A stretch of 64,000 bases of DNA from Candidatus Dormiibacterota bacterium (GCA_003162415.1 PMOL01000004.1:62001-126000); one strand, 5' to 3'. Counted from the stretch's first letter, positions 19,238-28,276 are shown. Numbers and translations: made by a program. The notes: generated by a model not told the origin, from the letters alone.

Positions 19238-20196
19238 CCAGCGGGTTTGGCGGTGGCGCTTGCCCTCGGACTCGGGCTCGCCGGCGGCGGCGTGGAGGCG
19301 GGCGACGTGCACGGGTTGCCACCGGCGTTGGTCAGTGTCACCTCGATCGCGTTCGCCTTGCACAACGTGCCGACCTGCGTGAACAGCGCTTCGACGAACC
19401 AGTTGGGCCTGTCCATGACGTTGTACGGGTTACCCGCGTAGATGAGGATGTGGCGGACGCCCCAGCCCTGTGCCGTCTTCGAGGACACCATCACGATGTC
19501 GTAGCCGCCGGCGTCGTGGACCGGGAGTTTGGTATACGCGCCAACCGGCGTTGACTCGACTGCAGCCGCAAAAGCCGGGTCATAGGTCTTGAGCACGGCG
19601 GCGGTCAGGATGCCGAGGGTGCCGCCCTTGGCCGCCGTCCCCGTCGACCCGGAGTCATCCGAGTAGGTTTTGGCGGTGGCGCTGAAGTTCGCTCCCTTGG
19701 CGAGGACGGACTCGACGAAGGCGGACCGCTGCTGCGCGAAGACATTCTCGACGCGCTCCTCGTTGAGGTTCGAGCTGATCTCGTCATCGAGCTGAGCGAT
19801 TGACCCTCCCGCTCCCGCGAGCTCGGTCTGGAGCGCGCTCATCCCGCCCGCCTGCTGTGCGTCGGTGGCGACCTCCGCCGCGACCTCTTTCGACGTTGCC
19901 TCGAGCCCGAGCTTGATCGCCGCCTGGCGGATGACCGTGTCAATGATGAGGCTGCGCAGGGCCGTGGTGCGTACCGATGTGACCTGGGCGCCGCCCGCGC
20001 AGCTTCCACCCCCCTGCTCGATGCTGATGCAGACGCTCTGGTACCGGACGTTGAACTGGGCGAGCGTGATGGCATCGGGACCCACACGCGCGATCACCGG
20101 CGACGGCTTCGACACTGGCGGCTGGGTGGAGCTGCACGCCGCGAGCGCGACCGCACACACCGCCGCGATCGCGACCCCGCCCCTTCGATGGAACAT
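19234..20196 (-). CDS. Parvulin/SurA-like peptidyl-prolyl isomerase lipoprotein
   Basis: 320 residues with an N-terminal lipoprotein signal: charged MFHRRGG, hydrophobic core, lipobox ALAAC near residue 21. The N-terminal part (VIARVGPDAITLAQFNVRY) resembles the SurA/PrsA chaperone arm, and the centre (FSATAKTYSDDSGS, GGTLGIL) resembles a parvulin domain. The C-terminus is Pro/Ser/Ala-rich. It probably assists folding of secreted proteins on the outer face of the membrane. Isomerase activity is uncertain because the parvulin domain is divergent. Overlaps thpR by 4 bases. Confidence 0.8.
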   Translation of the reverse strand: MFHRRGGVAIAAVCAVALAACSSTQPPVSKPSPVIARVGPDAITLAQFNVRYQSVCISIEQGGGSCAGGAQVTSVRTTALRSLIIDTVIRQAAIKLGLEATSKEVAAEVATDAQQAGGMSALQTELAGAGGSIAQLDDEISSNLNEERVENVFAQQRSAFVESVLAKGANFSATAKTYSDDSGSTGTAAKGGTLGILTAAVLKTYDPAFAAAVESTPVGAYTKLPVHDAGGYDIVMVSSKTAQGWGVRHILIYAGNPYNVMDRPNWFVEALFTQVGTLCKANAIEVTLTNAGGNPCTSPASTPPPASPSPRASATAKPAG

Positions 20197-20198
20197 CC

Positions 20199-21494
20199 TC
20201 AGGCCAGTGTATCGGGGGCTGCCGCGGGCCCGGCTCGGCCGGTGCTCCGGCCGCTGACCCGAGCTCTGAACGACGGGGTGACCACGACGATCACCGTCGT
20301 CACGCCGACCAGCAGCGCGCCAACGCCGATGGCGTTGAAGAGGACGGCATGCGGCATCAGGCCGTATGCGACCGTGCCGAGTGGCTGCAGTCCCGCGAAG
20401 ATCGTCGCGTAGATACCGAGGAGCCTGCCGCGCAGCGCGGGGTCGGTGTCCGTCTGAAGGAGCGTCGTCATCGATGTGCTGATGGCGACGAACGCGAAGC
20501 TGATGCCGACCAGGGCGGGCAACGTGACGCCGAGCACGGTGGCGTGGGCCACGATGAACAGGCTTGTGGCGTAGACGACCCCTCCGACGAGCATGAGCTG
20601 AAGGCGCCCGGCGCCCCGCCCCATCGACGCGATGGCCAGGCCACCCACGAGCCCGCCAATCCCGCCGACGCTGTACATGATCCCAAGCGCCTGGGGTCCG
20701 ACGTGCAGCTCCGTTTTGGCCAGAACCGGCAGAAAGGGCATGTACGAGACGCCGCAGAACGCGAGCACCGAGGCAACGATGACCACGCCGCGGATCAGAG
20801 GGTCCGCGCCGGCAACTCGGAGCCCGGCGATCAGCTCACTCCACGCCGTGGCGCCCGCCTGTCGTGGCAACGGGGCGACGTCCGGGATGACCGTGAGGAG
20901 CACGACGATCGGTGCCAGGTAGGCAACCGCGAGAAATCCGAAGCACACCGCCGGACCGGCGAACCCGATCAGCAGCCCTGCCACCGAGGGACCGACGATC
21001 CGGGTCGCACTCATCGCCGCGGCGCCCAGCGCGACAGCGTTCACCACGAGGTGGCGTTCGACGAGGTCCGCCACGAGCGCCTGGCGGGTTGGCAGGTCGG
21101 CGGCGTCGGTCGCGCCGAACACGATCGCCACCACCAGGATGGCCGCGAAGGTCGCGTGGTGGGTGGCGACCAGGATCGCCAGAGATCCGGCGCTGATGCC
21201 GAGGAGCGACTGGGTGACCAGCAGGATCCGGCGACGCGGCAGGCGATCGGCGAGGACCCCACCGGCCAGCGAGAGGATGACCGACGGAATGCCGTCTGCC
21301 GCTGCAACCGCCGCCACGGCGGTGGTGCTGCCAGTTTGCTGGTAGACGAGATAACCGAGGGCAACGACCTGCATCCAGGTGCCAAGCAGGGTCGGCCACT
21401 GTGCCGCCCAGTACCAGCGGAACGGCCGGACCCGCAGCGCCGGCGGTGGCCAGCGGCGTTCCGGGGTCGGGACCGGATCAGGCGTCGGCGTCAC
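20199..21494 (-). CDS. MFS transporter (DHA3/EntS-like exporter)
   Basis: 431-residue major facilitator protein with about 12 hydrophobic segments. The N-terminal FRWYWAAQWPTLLGTWMQ and the loop GGVLADRLPRRRILL between helices 2 and 3 are typical of the MFS_3/EntS-like exporter family. Substrate is not predictable. It ends 2 bases before the lipoprotein start and its start overlaps the GNAT gene by 17 bases, so the minus-strand genes from 22275 to 18674 appear to be one transcript. Confidence 0.85.
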   Translation of the reverse strand: MTPTPDPVPTPERRWPPPALRVRPFRWYWAAQWPTLLGTWMQVVALGYLVYQQTGSTTAVAAVAAADGIPSVILSLAGGVLADRLPRRRILLVTQSLLGISAGSLAILVATHHATFAAILVVAIVFGATDAADLPTRQALVADLVERHLVVNAVALGAAAMSATRIVGPSVAGLLIGFAGPAVCFGFLAVAYLAPIVVLLTVIPDVAPLPRQAGATAWSELIAGLRVAGADPLIRGVVIVASVLAFCGVSYMPFLPVLAKTELHVGPQALGIMYSVGGIGGLVGGLAIASMGRGAGRLQLMLVGGVVYATSLFIVAHATVLGVTLPALVGISFAFVAISTSMTTLLQTDTDPALRGRLLGIYATIFAGLQPLGTVAYGLMPHAVLFNAIGVGALLVGVTTVIVVVTPSFRARVSGRSTGRAGPAAAPDTLA

Positions 21495-22275
21495 CCCTCA
21501 ACGATATGTGCACGCTCGTGGACGTCCGCAGGAACCCGGCGTTCCGGTAGGCGCCGTCGGCACCCGGGGCTGCCTCGAGGAAGACGGTCGCGAGCCCGGA
21601 GTCGAGGCCTTGCCGGGCGAGCGCCGACACCATCGCCCCGGCGAGCCCGCGGCGCCGGTGGGATGGGGCCACGGCGACGCCGACGACCTCGGTCGCGCCG
21701 CCGGCTGCCGGCCCCGACTGCGCCGCCCCGACAACCTGCTGAGTCCCGGCATCCCTCGCGATCAACGCGTGCCCTCCCCGGCTCAGCGAGCCCCGCAACC
21801 TGGTCACAGTGCGCTCGTCGGCCGGTTCCGGGTCGTCGAAGACGTCGTGCTGCAGACGTGCCATCTCGAGCAGCGCTGGGTCGTCCGATGGTGCGTCGAC
21901 GACCACGCCGTCGGGCGCGCGCAGGTCGCGCACGGTGGTGGCCGTGCAGGTCATCAGGGGCAGGCGATCCTCGACGGTCCACCCGTGGGCGGTCAGCCTG
22001 GCCTCGACCGCTGGTGCCACAGATGGCAAAAACTCGACGCGTGGCATGCGGTCGGCCGCACGGAACGCCGCGACCAGGGCGGACACCTCCGCGACATCCG
22101 GGTCGGCGCCGTCATCGGGCATCGCGTAGTTGAGAAAGCGGAGCCTGGTGGCGGAGCTGAGCAGGAGCACGAAAGCTCCCACGCGGGGAAGGTCCTGTGC
22201 CCTGCGCGACTCGCGTATGAACGCCATGATCGCGCGATCGGCGTCGAGGTCGACCGCCGCCTCCGGTTCGGTCAT
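21478..22275 (-). CDS. GNAT-family N-acetyltransferase
   Basis: 265 residues. The C-terminal half holds the GNAT fold, with the acetyl-CoA loop VAVAPSHRRRGLAGAM and the motif B segment LEAAPGADGAYRNAGFLRTS. The N-terminal half is a less conserved region also seen in two-domain GNAT proteins. ATG at 22275 chosen; the frame is open slightly upstream and a GTG one codon earlier is possible. Substrate unknown. Overlaps the start of the MFS gene. Confidence 0.82.
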   Translation of the reverse strand: MTEPEAAVDLDADRAIMAFIRESRRAQDLPRVGAFVLLLSSATRLRFLNYAMPDDGADPDVAEVSALVAAFRAADRMPRVEFLPSVAPAVEARLTAHGWTVEDRLPLMTCTATTVRDLRAPDGVVVDAPSDDPALLEMARLQHDVFDDPEPADERTVTRLRGSLSRGGHALIARDAGTQQVVGAAQSGPAAGGATEVVGVAVAPSHRRRGLAGAMVSALARQGLDSGLATVFLEAAPGADGAYRNAGFLRTSTSVHISLRGDADA

Positions 22276-22288
22276 CACCCGAGAATGC

Positions 22289-23161
22289 CTAGGCGGCGGC
22301 GACGGTGGCACCTTCGACACTCGGCAACGGCTGGTCGTCGAGGAATGCCGCGATCAGCGCGCGCTGGCGGCGCGAGAGCTCGGGGCTCCACGCGTGACCG
22401 GCCTGCCGGATGACATCGATGGACACGTCCGGCGCGTCCGAGACGGCCGATCGCAGGCGACGCACATTGACGATGCGATCGTGTTCGGCGACCAGGATCA
22501 GCGTCGGACGCCCCGAACCGCGGACCTGCGCGAGGTCGTCGCGGCGGAGCGCATCGTGCAGCCACTCGCGCGCCGCCCGCGGATCCGCGAGCACCTGGTT
22601 GTCGAAATTGGCCGTGGCGGCGACGGGATCGACGTTCTTGCCTTCGACCATCAGGCGCTTGTAGATGTCGCTCATGGTGCGCTGGTGCCCGAGCCAGGTG
22701 ATGCCCGGGTACACCACGGGCGCCAGCATGAAGCCGACCTGGATGTGGAACGCGCGTCGCACGAGCCACGGCGCCACCAGCGGCGTGTGCAGGATGAGGC
22801 GCTCGGTCGCCTCCGGGCGAGCGCGCTGGATCGCGAGCGCAACCGGTGTCCCGAGGCACAGCCCCGCAACGTCGAACTGGTCAGCGCCGGCGTCCCGGGC
22901 TGCGGCGAGTGCGGCCCGAGCCAGTGCGGGTGCGGTGTGTCCGCCGTCCAGCGGCGCCGATCGCCCGAAGCCCGGAAGGTCGGGGGCGACGATGGTGCGT
23001 CGTTGGATCAGGACGTCGAACCAGTCGGTGAAGTTCTCCGCCGACCCGATGAATCCGTGGCAGAGCAGGAGCGGCGGGCCGGTTCCTCCGGTCAGGTAGC
23101 GCAGGCGCTTGCCTTCGTATGTCGTGAAACGTTCTTCGAGCCCGTTCACGGCAGAGGTCAC
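22289..23161 (-). CDS. Alpha/beta-fold hydrolase with a cysteine at the nucleophile position
   Basis: 290 residues with an alpha/beta-hydrolase fold: oxyanion region LLLCHGFIGSAENF, nucleophile elbow GLCLGTPVAL, acid loop ILVAEHDRI and catalytic His in QAGHAWSPE. The elbow normally reads G-x-S-x-G; here it is G-L-C-L-G, a Cys nucleophile as in dienelactone hydrolases. GTG at 23161 overlaps the aldehyde dehydrogenase stop (GTGA), so it is the last gene of the aminotransferase/dehydrogenase block. Substrate unknown; a lactone or thioester is plausible given the neighbours, but that is inference. Confidence 0.85.
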   Translation of the reverse strand: MTSAVNGLEERFTTYEGKRLRYLTGGTGPPLLLCHGFIGSAENFTDWFDVLIQRRTIVAPDLPGFGRSAPLDGGHTAPALARAALAAARDAGADQFDVAGLCLGTPVALAIQRARPEATERLILHTPLVAPWLVRRAFHIQVGFMLAPVVYPGITWLGHQRTMSDIYKRLMVEGKNVDPVAATANFDNQVLADPRAAREWLHDALRRDDLAQVRGSGRPTLILVAEHDRIVNVRRLRSAVSDAPDVSIDVIRQAGHAWSPELSRRQRALIAAFLDDQPLPSVEGATVAAA

Positions 23162-24660
23162 TCGGTGTCGATCTGCGCGCGCTGGAGGCGTCCGCTGTAG
23201 TCGATGTACACAGACTTCCATTCGCTGAACTCGTCGAGCACGTGACCACCGGCTTCGCGGTGGCCGTTGCCGGTGTTGCGAGTCCCGCCGAACGGGAGTT
23301 GGATCTCCGCTCCGATGGTCGGGGCGTTGATGTAGACGATGCCCGAGTGGAGCTCGTTGATCGCGTGGAAAGCGGTGCGCAGATCGTTGGTGTACACGCT
23401 CAGGCTCAGCCCGTACTGCGTGGAGTTGGCCGCGGCAATCGCGTCCTCCACCGACTCGACCGGGATGATCACCGTGGTCGGGCCGAAGATCTCCTCCTGC
23501 GCGATGCGCATCGCCGGCTTGACGTCCCCGAACACGGTGGGACGGTAGAACCAGCCCTTGGCGAGCGCCCCCTCGGTTGCGACCTCACCACCGAGCAGCA
23601 GGGACGCGCCCTCGTTCTTGCCGATCTCCGTGTAGGAGTGGATGCGCCGGAGTTGCGTCTCGTTGATCACCGGCCCGATCTCGACATTCTCATCGAGCCC
23701 ATCCCCGAGCCGGAGGTGCGACGCACGCTCGACGAGTCGCGCGGTGAAGCGATCGAGCGCGCCGTGCTCGACGATCAGTCGCGACGAGGCGGTGCAGCGC
23801 TGTCCCGCGGTGCCGAACGCGCCCCACAGCGCGCCGTCCACGGCAAGCTCGACGTCGGCGTCGTCGAGCACCACGATGGCGTTCTTGCCACCGAGCTCCA
23901 GGGAGCACTTCTTGAGCATCCTGCCGCAGGTCTCGGACACGATCCGCCCAGTGTCAACGCTGCCCGTGAAGTAGATGGCGGCGACATCGGGATGGGCGAC
24001 GAGCGCGGCACCAGCGTCCTCGCCGAAACCGAACACGACATTGACCACACCCGCCGGCAGTCCGGCGTCCTCGAGCGCCTCAACGAAACGGAGTGCGCAG
24101 AGCGGCGTGTCCTCGGCCGGCTTCAGCACGACGGCGTTGCCGGCCATGATCGCCGGGAAGATCTTCCATGAGGGGATCGCGATCGGGAAGTTCCAGGGGG
24201 TGATGCAGCCCACCACGCCGAAGGGCTGGCGCACGGTCATCGCCCACTTGTCTCTCAATTCGCTGGGGATGGTCTCGCCGAAGGCTCGGCGTCCCTGGCC
24301 GGCGATGAACTTGCCCATGTCGATGGCTTCCTGGACGTCACCGCGGGCCTCGGTCAGCACCTTACCCATCTCTCGAGTCATGAGCTGCGCCAGTGATTCC
24401 TTGCGCTCCTCGAGCAACTCTGATGCGCGCAGGATGATCGCTGCGCGAGACGGCCATGGCGTGCGGCGCCAGGCGTCGAATGCGTCCCGCGCCGCTGCTA
24501 CGGCAGCGTCGACATCTGCGGCACCACTTTGCGGGAAGACGCCGATGACGTCGTCGCTGTTGGCCGGGTTGCGCGACTCGAAGGTGCGCCCCGCCGTGGC
24601 CGGCTTGAATGTCCCGCTGATGAGGTTTCCAACCTCGAGCGCTGTCTCCGCCACCGCCAT
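23158..24660 (-). CDS. NAD(P)-dependent aldehyde dehydrogenase (semialdehyde dehydrogenase-like)
   Basis: 500 residues. Catalytic glutamate in LELGGKNAIVV and catalytic cysteine in GQRCTASSR are both present, as are ITPWNFPIAIPSWK and YFTGSVDTG of the NAD fold. It oxidises an aldehyde to the acid. Immediately upstream lies a class III aminotransferase whose stop shares one base with this ATG (TGATG), so a natural reading is that the aminotransferase makes a semialdehyde which this enzyme oxidises, as in 4-aminobutyrate or omega-amino acid breakdown. The exact substrate is not determined. Confidence 0.9.
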   Translation of the reverse strand: MAVAETALEVGNLISGTFKPATAGRTFESRNPANSDDVIGVFPQSGAADVDAAVAAARDAFDAWRRTPWPSRAAIILRASELLEERKESLAQLMTREMGKVLTEARGDVQEAIDMGKFIAGQGRRAFGETIPSELRDKWAMTVRQPFGVVGCITPWNFPIAIPSWKIFPAIMAGNAVVLKPAEDTPLCALRFVEALEDAGLPAGVVNVVFGFGEDAGAALVAHPDVAAIYFTGSVDTGRIVSETCGRMLKKCSLELGGKNAIVVLDDADVELAVDGALWGAFGTAGQRCTASSRLIVEHGALDRFTARLVERASHLRLGDGLDENVEIGPVINETQLRRIHSYTEIGKNEGASLLLGGEVATEGALAKGWFYRPTVFGDVKPAMRIAQEEIFGPTTVIIPVESVEDAIAAANSTQYGLSLSVYTNDLRTAFHAINELHSGIVYINAPTIGAEIQLPFGGTRNTGNGHREAGGHVLDEFSEWKSVYIDYSGRLQRAQIDTE

Positions 24661-25952
24661 CAGGCAGCCTCCTCGCGCATGGCAGCCTCGAGGATGTCGA
24701 GGCCGGCGTCGAGCTCGGACTCGGGAATCGTCAACGGCGGGATCAGCCTGATCACATTTCCATCGATACCACACGAGAGCAACAGCACTCCGCGAGCCAG
24801 CGCGTTCTTCGAAATGCGGTCGACGAGCTTGGTGGCGGGTGCGTCGCCCTTCATGAACTCGAGGCCGATCATCATCCCGAGGCCGCGCACGTCTGCGAGT
24901 GCCGGAATGTCCTTCTGCCAGCCCCGCGCCCGTTCCATCACACGGTGACCGAGCCGCTCGGCTCGCTCAGGAATGTGTTCGCGGGTCATGGTGTCGATGA
25001 CCGCAACCACCGCCGCACACGCCACCGCGTTCCCACCGTACGTGGTGCCGTGCTCGCCCTCGCGGAATGCGCTCATGACGCGGTGCCCGGCGACCATCGC
25101 TGCGATGGGCAACCCATTGCCCAGCGCCTTGGCGAGGCAGATGATGTCGGGCTCCACGCGCGTGTGGTTGACGGCGAACATCTTCCCGGTGCGAGCGAAC
25201 CCGCTCTGCACCTCGTCGGCAACCAGCAGGATCCCGTGCTCGTCGCAGACGCGACGCAGCATGGGCATGAACGTCGCGGGCGGGACGACGTACCCCCCCT
25301 CGCCCTGCACGGGCTCGACGACGATCGCGGCGACAGTCTCCGGCGCAGTTGTTGTGGCGAAGAGCAGTTCAAGCTCGCGCTCGACCAGCTCACAGACGTC
25401 GTCATCGGCGTGCGTGCAGTAGCGGAAGCAGTACGGGTAGCGGATGTGGTGGATGCCCGGCAGCAACGGCCCCATGCCGCGACGGTAGGTGGCTTTGCTG
25501 GCGGTGAGCGAGAGCGCTCCATATGTCCGCCCGTGGAACCCGCCGACAAACGCGATGATGTCGCTGCGTCCGGTAGCGCGGCGGGCCAGCTTCATCGCAC
25601 TCTCGACCGCCTCGGCACCGGAGTTGGTGAAGAAGACCTGGTCGAGCGATGGCGGCATGATCGAGACGAGCGCCGCGCCGGCCTCGATCATCTTCGGATG
25701 GTAGGCGGTCACCGACGTGTGCCAGAGACGATCGACCTGCTCGTGCACGGCAGCGACCACGGCGGGGTGGCGATGGCCGAGGTTGGTGACCCCGATGCCA
25801 CAGCCGAAATCAAGCACGTCGCGCCCGTCGACCGTGTGCAGATGCGCGCCTTCGGCGCTCTCGACGACCAGGTCCGAATAGCGGTGATATGCGGGGGAGA
25901 TCAGCTCCGCGTCGCGCTCACGCCACGTCGCCGCGTCCGCGGCCATCAGCAT
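24660..25952 (-). CDS. Class III PLP aminotransferase (4-aminobutyrate/omega-amino acid type)
   Basis: 430-residue fold-type I aminotransferase. Visible segments: GVTNLGHRHPAVVAAV, FFTNSGAEAVESAMKLAR, FVGGFHGRTYGALS, EPVQGEGGY, VADEVQSGFARTGK and the lysine-containing LAKALGNGLPIAAM. This pattern fits 4-aminobutyrate/acetylornithine-type enzymes. ATG at 25952 is chosen; GTG at 25961 would overlap the upstream gene's stop in the GTGA arrangement common in this genome and adds three residues. Coupled to the aldehyde dehydrogenase downstream. Confidence 0.9.
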   Translation of the reverse strand: MLMAADAATWRERDAELISPAYHRYSDLVVESAEGAHLHTVDGRDVLDFGCGIGVTNLGHRHPAVVAAVHEQVDRLWHTSVTAYHPKMIEAGAALVSIMPPSLDQVFFTNSGAEAVESAMKLARRATGRSDIIAFVGGFHGRTYGALSLTASKATYRRGMGPLLPGIHHIRYPYCFRYCTHADDDVCELVERELELLFATTTAPETVAAIVVEPVQGEGGYVVPPATFMPMLRRVCDEHGILLVADEVQSGFARTGKMFAVNHTRVEPDIICLAKALGNGLPIAAMVAGHRVMSAFREGEHGTTYGGNAVACAAVVAVIDTMTREHIPERAERLGHRVMERARGWQKDIPALADVRGLGMMIGLEFMKGDAPATKLVDRISKNALARGVLLLSCGIDGNVIRLIPPLTIPESELDAGLDILEAAMREEAA

Positions 25953-25957
25953 GCCGC

Positions 25958-26677
25958 TCACGATCCAGACGTTGCGGTCGCACGACCCGATGAGGCAGGA
26001 CTCCGAACGCCCACCTTGCCGAGGGCGAGGAACCCACCAAACATGATCGCGATGCCCGCCGCCTCGTAGGCGCCGAGCACATCGAGGTTGGCGATGCCGA
26101 CCGTCTTTGCCGCCGAGAACCCGACGGCGATGATGAGGGCCCCGGCAGTGAGCAGCACATTGCAGATGACCCGGTCGATGCCGGCGCGATCGCGAATGAA
26201 GCGGTATGCAGACCAGGCGGATCCACCGACCAGCACCAGCGTCCCGATGATGTTGAGGAACACGACCCCGAGGAAGAGCAGCGAGCCCTGCTGAATGGCG
26301 TCGCCGAGCACCCCCTTGGCGGTGGCCAGCTTGGCGGCGTCGACCGGGATCACCGCCGCGTCGACCGCGAGCACGATCGTTATCGCCCCCAGCAGGATCG
26401 CGCAGGCCCACGCGACGCGGCGTGGCGCCAGCAGAAAGATCGTACCGAGCGCCAGATAGATGACTCCGAGGACCCCGCCAAGGAGGTAGAAGCCGCGGAA
26501 CACCGCCGGTGACCAGCCGCCCGTCTCGCCCGCCGCCTGGAACGCGGCGGCGCCGGCGAAGATGAGCAGTCCCAGGGTCCAGGCGGCGAAGGCGGGGCGC
26601 CGGCTGCGCAGGAACCTGAGGAATACGACCACAGCAAACGCTGCACTCAGTCCACTCGCAACAGCAGCGAACACCAT
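25958..26677 (-). CDS. Integral membrane protein, uncharacterised
   Basis: 239 residues with about seven hydrophobic helices (for example MVFAAVASGLSAAFAVVVF at the N-terminus, and segments around residues 35, 70, 100, 150, 190 and 210). ATG at 26677 has AGGA about 10 bases upstream on the minus strand; an open frame extends into the spacer but has no hydrophobic or conserved content. No family recognised. It heads the aminotransferase/dehydrogenase/hydrolase operon, so a transport or sensing role for the same substrate is possible. Divergent from livK. Confidence 0.65.
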   Translation of the reverse strand: MVFAAVASGLSAAFAVVVFLRFLRSRRPAFAAWTLGLLIFAGAAAFQAAGETGGWSPAVFRGFYLLGGVLGVIYLALGTIFLLAPRRVAWACAILLGAITIVLAVDAAVIPVDAAKLATAKGVLGDAIQQGSLLFLGVVFLNIIGTLVLVGGSAWSAYRFIRDRAGIDRVICNVLLTAGALIIAVGFSAAKTVGIANLDVLGAYEAAGIAIMFGGFLALGKVGVRSPASSGRATATSGS

Positions 26678-26709
26678 AAGGATGATCCTAGCGAGGTTGA
26701 GAGGGTCCT

Positions 26710-26742
26710 TGGATTCGCCGTGGATTCGCCGTGGATTTGCGG
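26710..26742. repeat. Three tandem 11-bp repeats in the livK divergent promoter region
   Basis: TGGATTCGCCG occurs at 26710-26720 and 26721-26731, and a two-mismatch copy TGGATTTGCGG at 26732-26742. Period 11 bp places each unit on one DNA face. Position between the divergent membrane-protein gene and livK suggests an operator or a replication-slippage repeat. Confidence 0.6.
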
Positions 26743-26774
26743 TTGGTTTCCGACGGGCTAGTTCCAATGGGCGA

Positions 26775-26804
26775 TTGACAACCAGTCGTGCCCGAGTGTA
26801 CACA
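26775..26804 (+). promoter_or_regulatory. Probable sigma-70 type promoter of the liv operon
   Basis: A consensus TTGACA (26775-26780) is followed after 18 bases by TACACA (26799-26804), with TGTACA at a 16-base spacing as an alternative. The livK ATG lies about 47 bases downstream with a purine-rich ribosome site AGAGAGGAGA in between. Confidence 0.55.
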
Positions 26805-26851
26805 GACAGCCTCACCAGCAATTGCCTCGCAGAGAGAGGAGAACCCAGCAC

Positions 26852-28210
26852 ATGGTCAAGCCCACGAAAGGGGTGTTGTCGATCGCTTCAATCGCCGCAT
26901 TAGGGGTGCTCGCGGCATGTGGCACCGCCTCGACGGGCACGAGTTCCTCGAGTGGCGCGACCGGCATCGCCGCGTGCCACGGCACGATCACCGTTGCCAC
27001 GGACATGCCGTTGACCGGAGGCGATGCGACTGACGGACCGTTCCCGGCGTATGCGGCACAGCTCGCGGTTGCGCAGGCAGTGTCCAACAAGCTCATGGGC
27101 GGCTGCACGCTGAAGTACATCAGCAAGGACGACTCGACGGTCCTCAAGAACGGGCATGACCCGGCACAGGGTGCGGCGAACATCACCGCGCTGGCGTCCG
27201 ACCAGACGGTCATGGGCGTGGTCGGACCGTTCAACTCCTCGGTCGCGCTCTCCGAGATCCCGGTTGCATCGCGCAACCACCTGGCGCTGATCAGCCCTGC
27301 GAACACCAACCCGTGCCTCACGGCCGTGGTCGCGGTCTGCAGTGACCCGACGATCGCCATCAACACGGCGTCGCTCTATCCCGGACCGCACACCTATTTC
27401 CGGGTCATTGCCAGCGACGTGCAGCAGAGCGAGATCGACGCGTACGTTGCGTTCTCGGTGTTGAAGGCCACCAAGATCTACGTCTTCGACGACCAGGAAG
27501 CCTACGGCCGCGGCCTGGCGCTCCTCTTCATGAAGTACTACACGGCTGACGGCGGGACGGTTGTTGGTAAGGCGAGCCTCCCGGGTGCGACAACCACCTT
27601 CTCCACCCAGCTGAGCAACGCGCAGAGCGAGGGTGCCAAGGCGATCTTCTTCGGTGGAACGACCGGCAACGGCTGCGGCCTCGTGCGTCGTGACATGGGC
27701 TCGGCCGGCATGAACATCCCGCTCCTCGGCGGCGATGGTTGCGAGGACCAGTTGTTCATCACCAACGCCAACTCGGGCGCAAAGACGAGTGAGGCCGAGG
27801 GCAGCTACGCGACCAGCGCGCCCGACGTGACCAAGCTCGCCAGCTCGGCGACCTTCTTCTCGCAGTACGCGGCCGCTTACGCGAGCAAGGCTGCGCCCTA
27901 CAACGACGGAACCAAGGAGCCCTACACCGCGTACGGCTACGACGCGATGAACATCCTTCTTAAGGCCATCGAAAGCGTGCTGACTGGCAACGGCGGCCAG
28001 CCGCCGTCCAGCAGCCAGACATTCCGCGATGACGTGGTCGCCGCGCTGCGCCAGACTTCGTACGACGGCGCGCTCGGTCACACCACGTTCGACGCCAACG
28101 GCGATACGACCAACACGGGATTCACGCTCTATGAAGTCAAGAGCGGAGCCTGGGTCGGGATCAACACCTATGCGGTGGACACGAGCGGCAACGTCTCGGT
28201 GAAGAGCTGA
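26852..28210 (+). CDS. livK: Branched-chain amino acid ABC transporter substrate-binding lipoprotein
   Basis: 452-residue periplasmic-binding-protein type I family member, lipid-anchored outside the membrane: signal MVKPTKGVLSIASIAALG then lipobox VLAAC. The mature part has MPLTGGDATDG, VMGVVGPFNSSVA and a central KIYVFDDQEAYGRG, typical of Leu/Ile/Val-binding proteins. ATG at 26852 has GGAG 10 bases upstream. It heads livKHMGF and is separated from livH by a strong hairpin, which should give excess binding protein over permease. Family members can bind other amino acids or amides, so the ligand is not certain. Confidence 0.92.
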   Translation: MVKPTKGVLSIASIAALGVLAACGTASTGTSSSSGATGIAACHGTITVATDMPLTGGDATDGPFPAYAAQLAVAQAVSNKLMGGCTLKYISKDDSTVLKNGHDPAQGAANITALASDQTVMGVVGPFNSSVALSEIPVASRNHLALISPANTNPCLTAVVAVCSDPTIAINTASLYPGPHTYFRVIASDVQQSEIDAYVAFSVLKATKIYVFDDQEAYGRGLALLFMKYYTADGGTVVGKASLPGATTTFSTQLSNAQSEGAKAIFFGGTTGNGCGLVRRDMGSAGMNIPLLGGDGCEDQLFITNANSGAKTSEAEGSYATSAPDVTKLASSATFFSQYAAAYASKAAPYNDGTKEPYTAYGYDAMNILLKAIESVLTGNGGQPPSSSQTFRDDVVAALRQTSYDGALGHTTFDANGDTTNTGFTLYEVKSGAWVGINTYAVDTSGNVSVKS

Positions 28211-28224
28211 TCGACATGTGATCA

Positions 28225-28255
28225 AGGGGAGAGCGCTTGGCGCTCTCCCCTTTTT
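28225..28255 (+). terminator. Strong intrinsic terminator/attenuator between livK and livH
   Basis: A perfect 12-bp stem (28225-28236 with 28240-28251) with a 3-base TTG loop is followed by TTTTT (28251-28255). It lies 15 bases after the livK stop and before livH with no obvious new promoter, so it probably lowers expression of the membrane components relative to the binding protein. Confidence 0.85.
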
Positions 28256-28276
28256 CGCGTTTGGGGAGACGGCAGA

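Noticed and set aside
20349..22133. Long plus-strand open frame opposite the MFS and GNAT genes
   Set aside because: Arg/Asp-rich shadow sequence without conserved features; minus-strand genes have family motifs.
26710..26742. CRISPR-like repeat array
   Set aside because: Units are only 11 bp with no spacers and no cas genes in the window.
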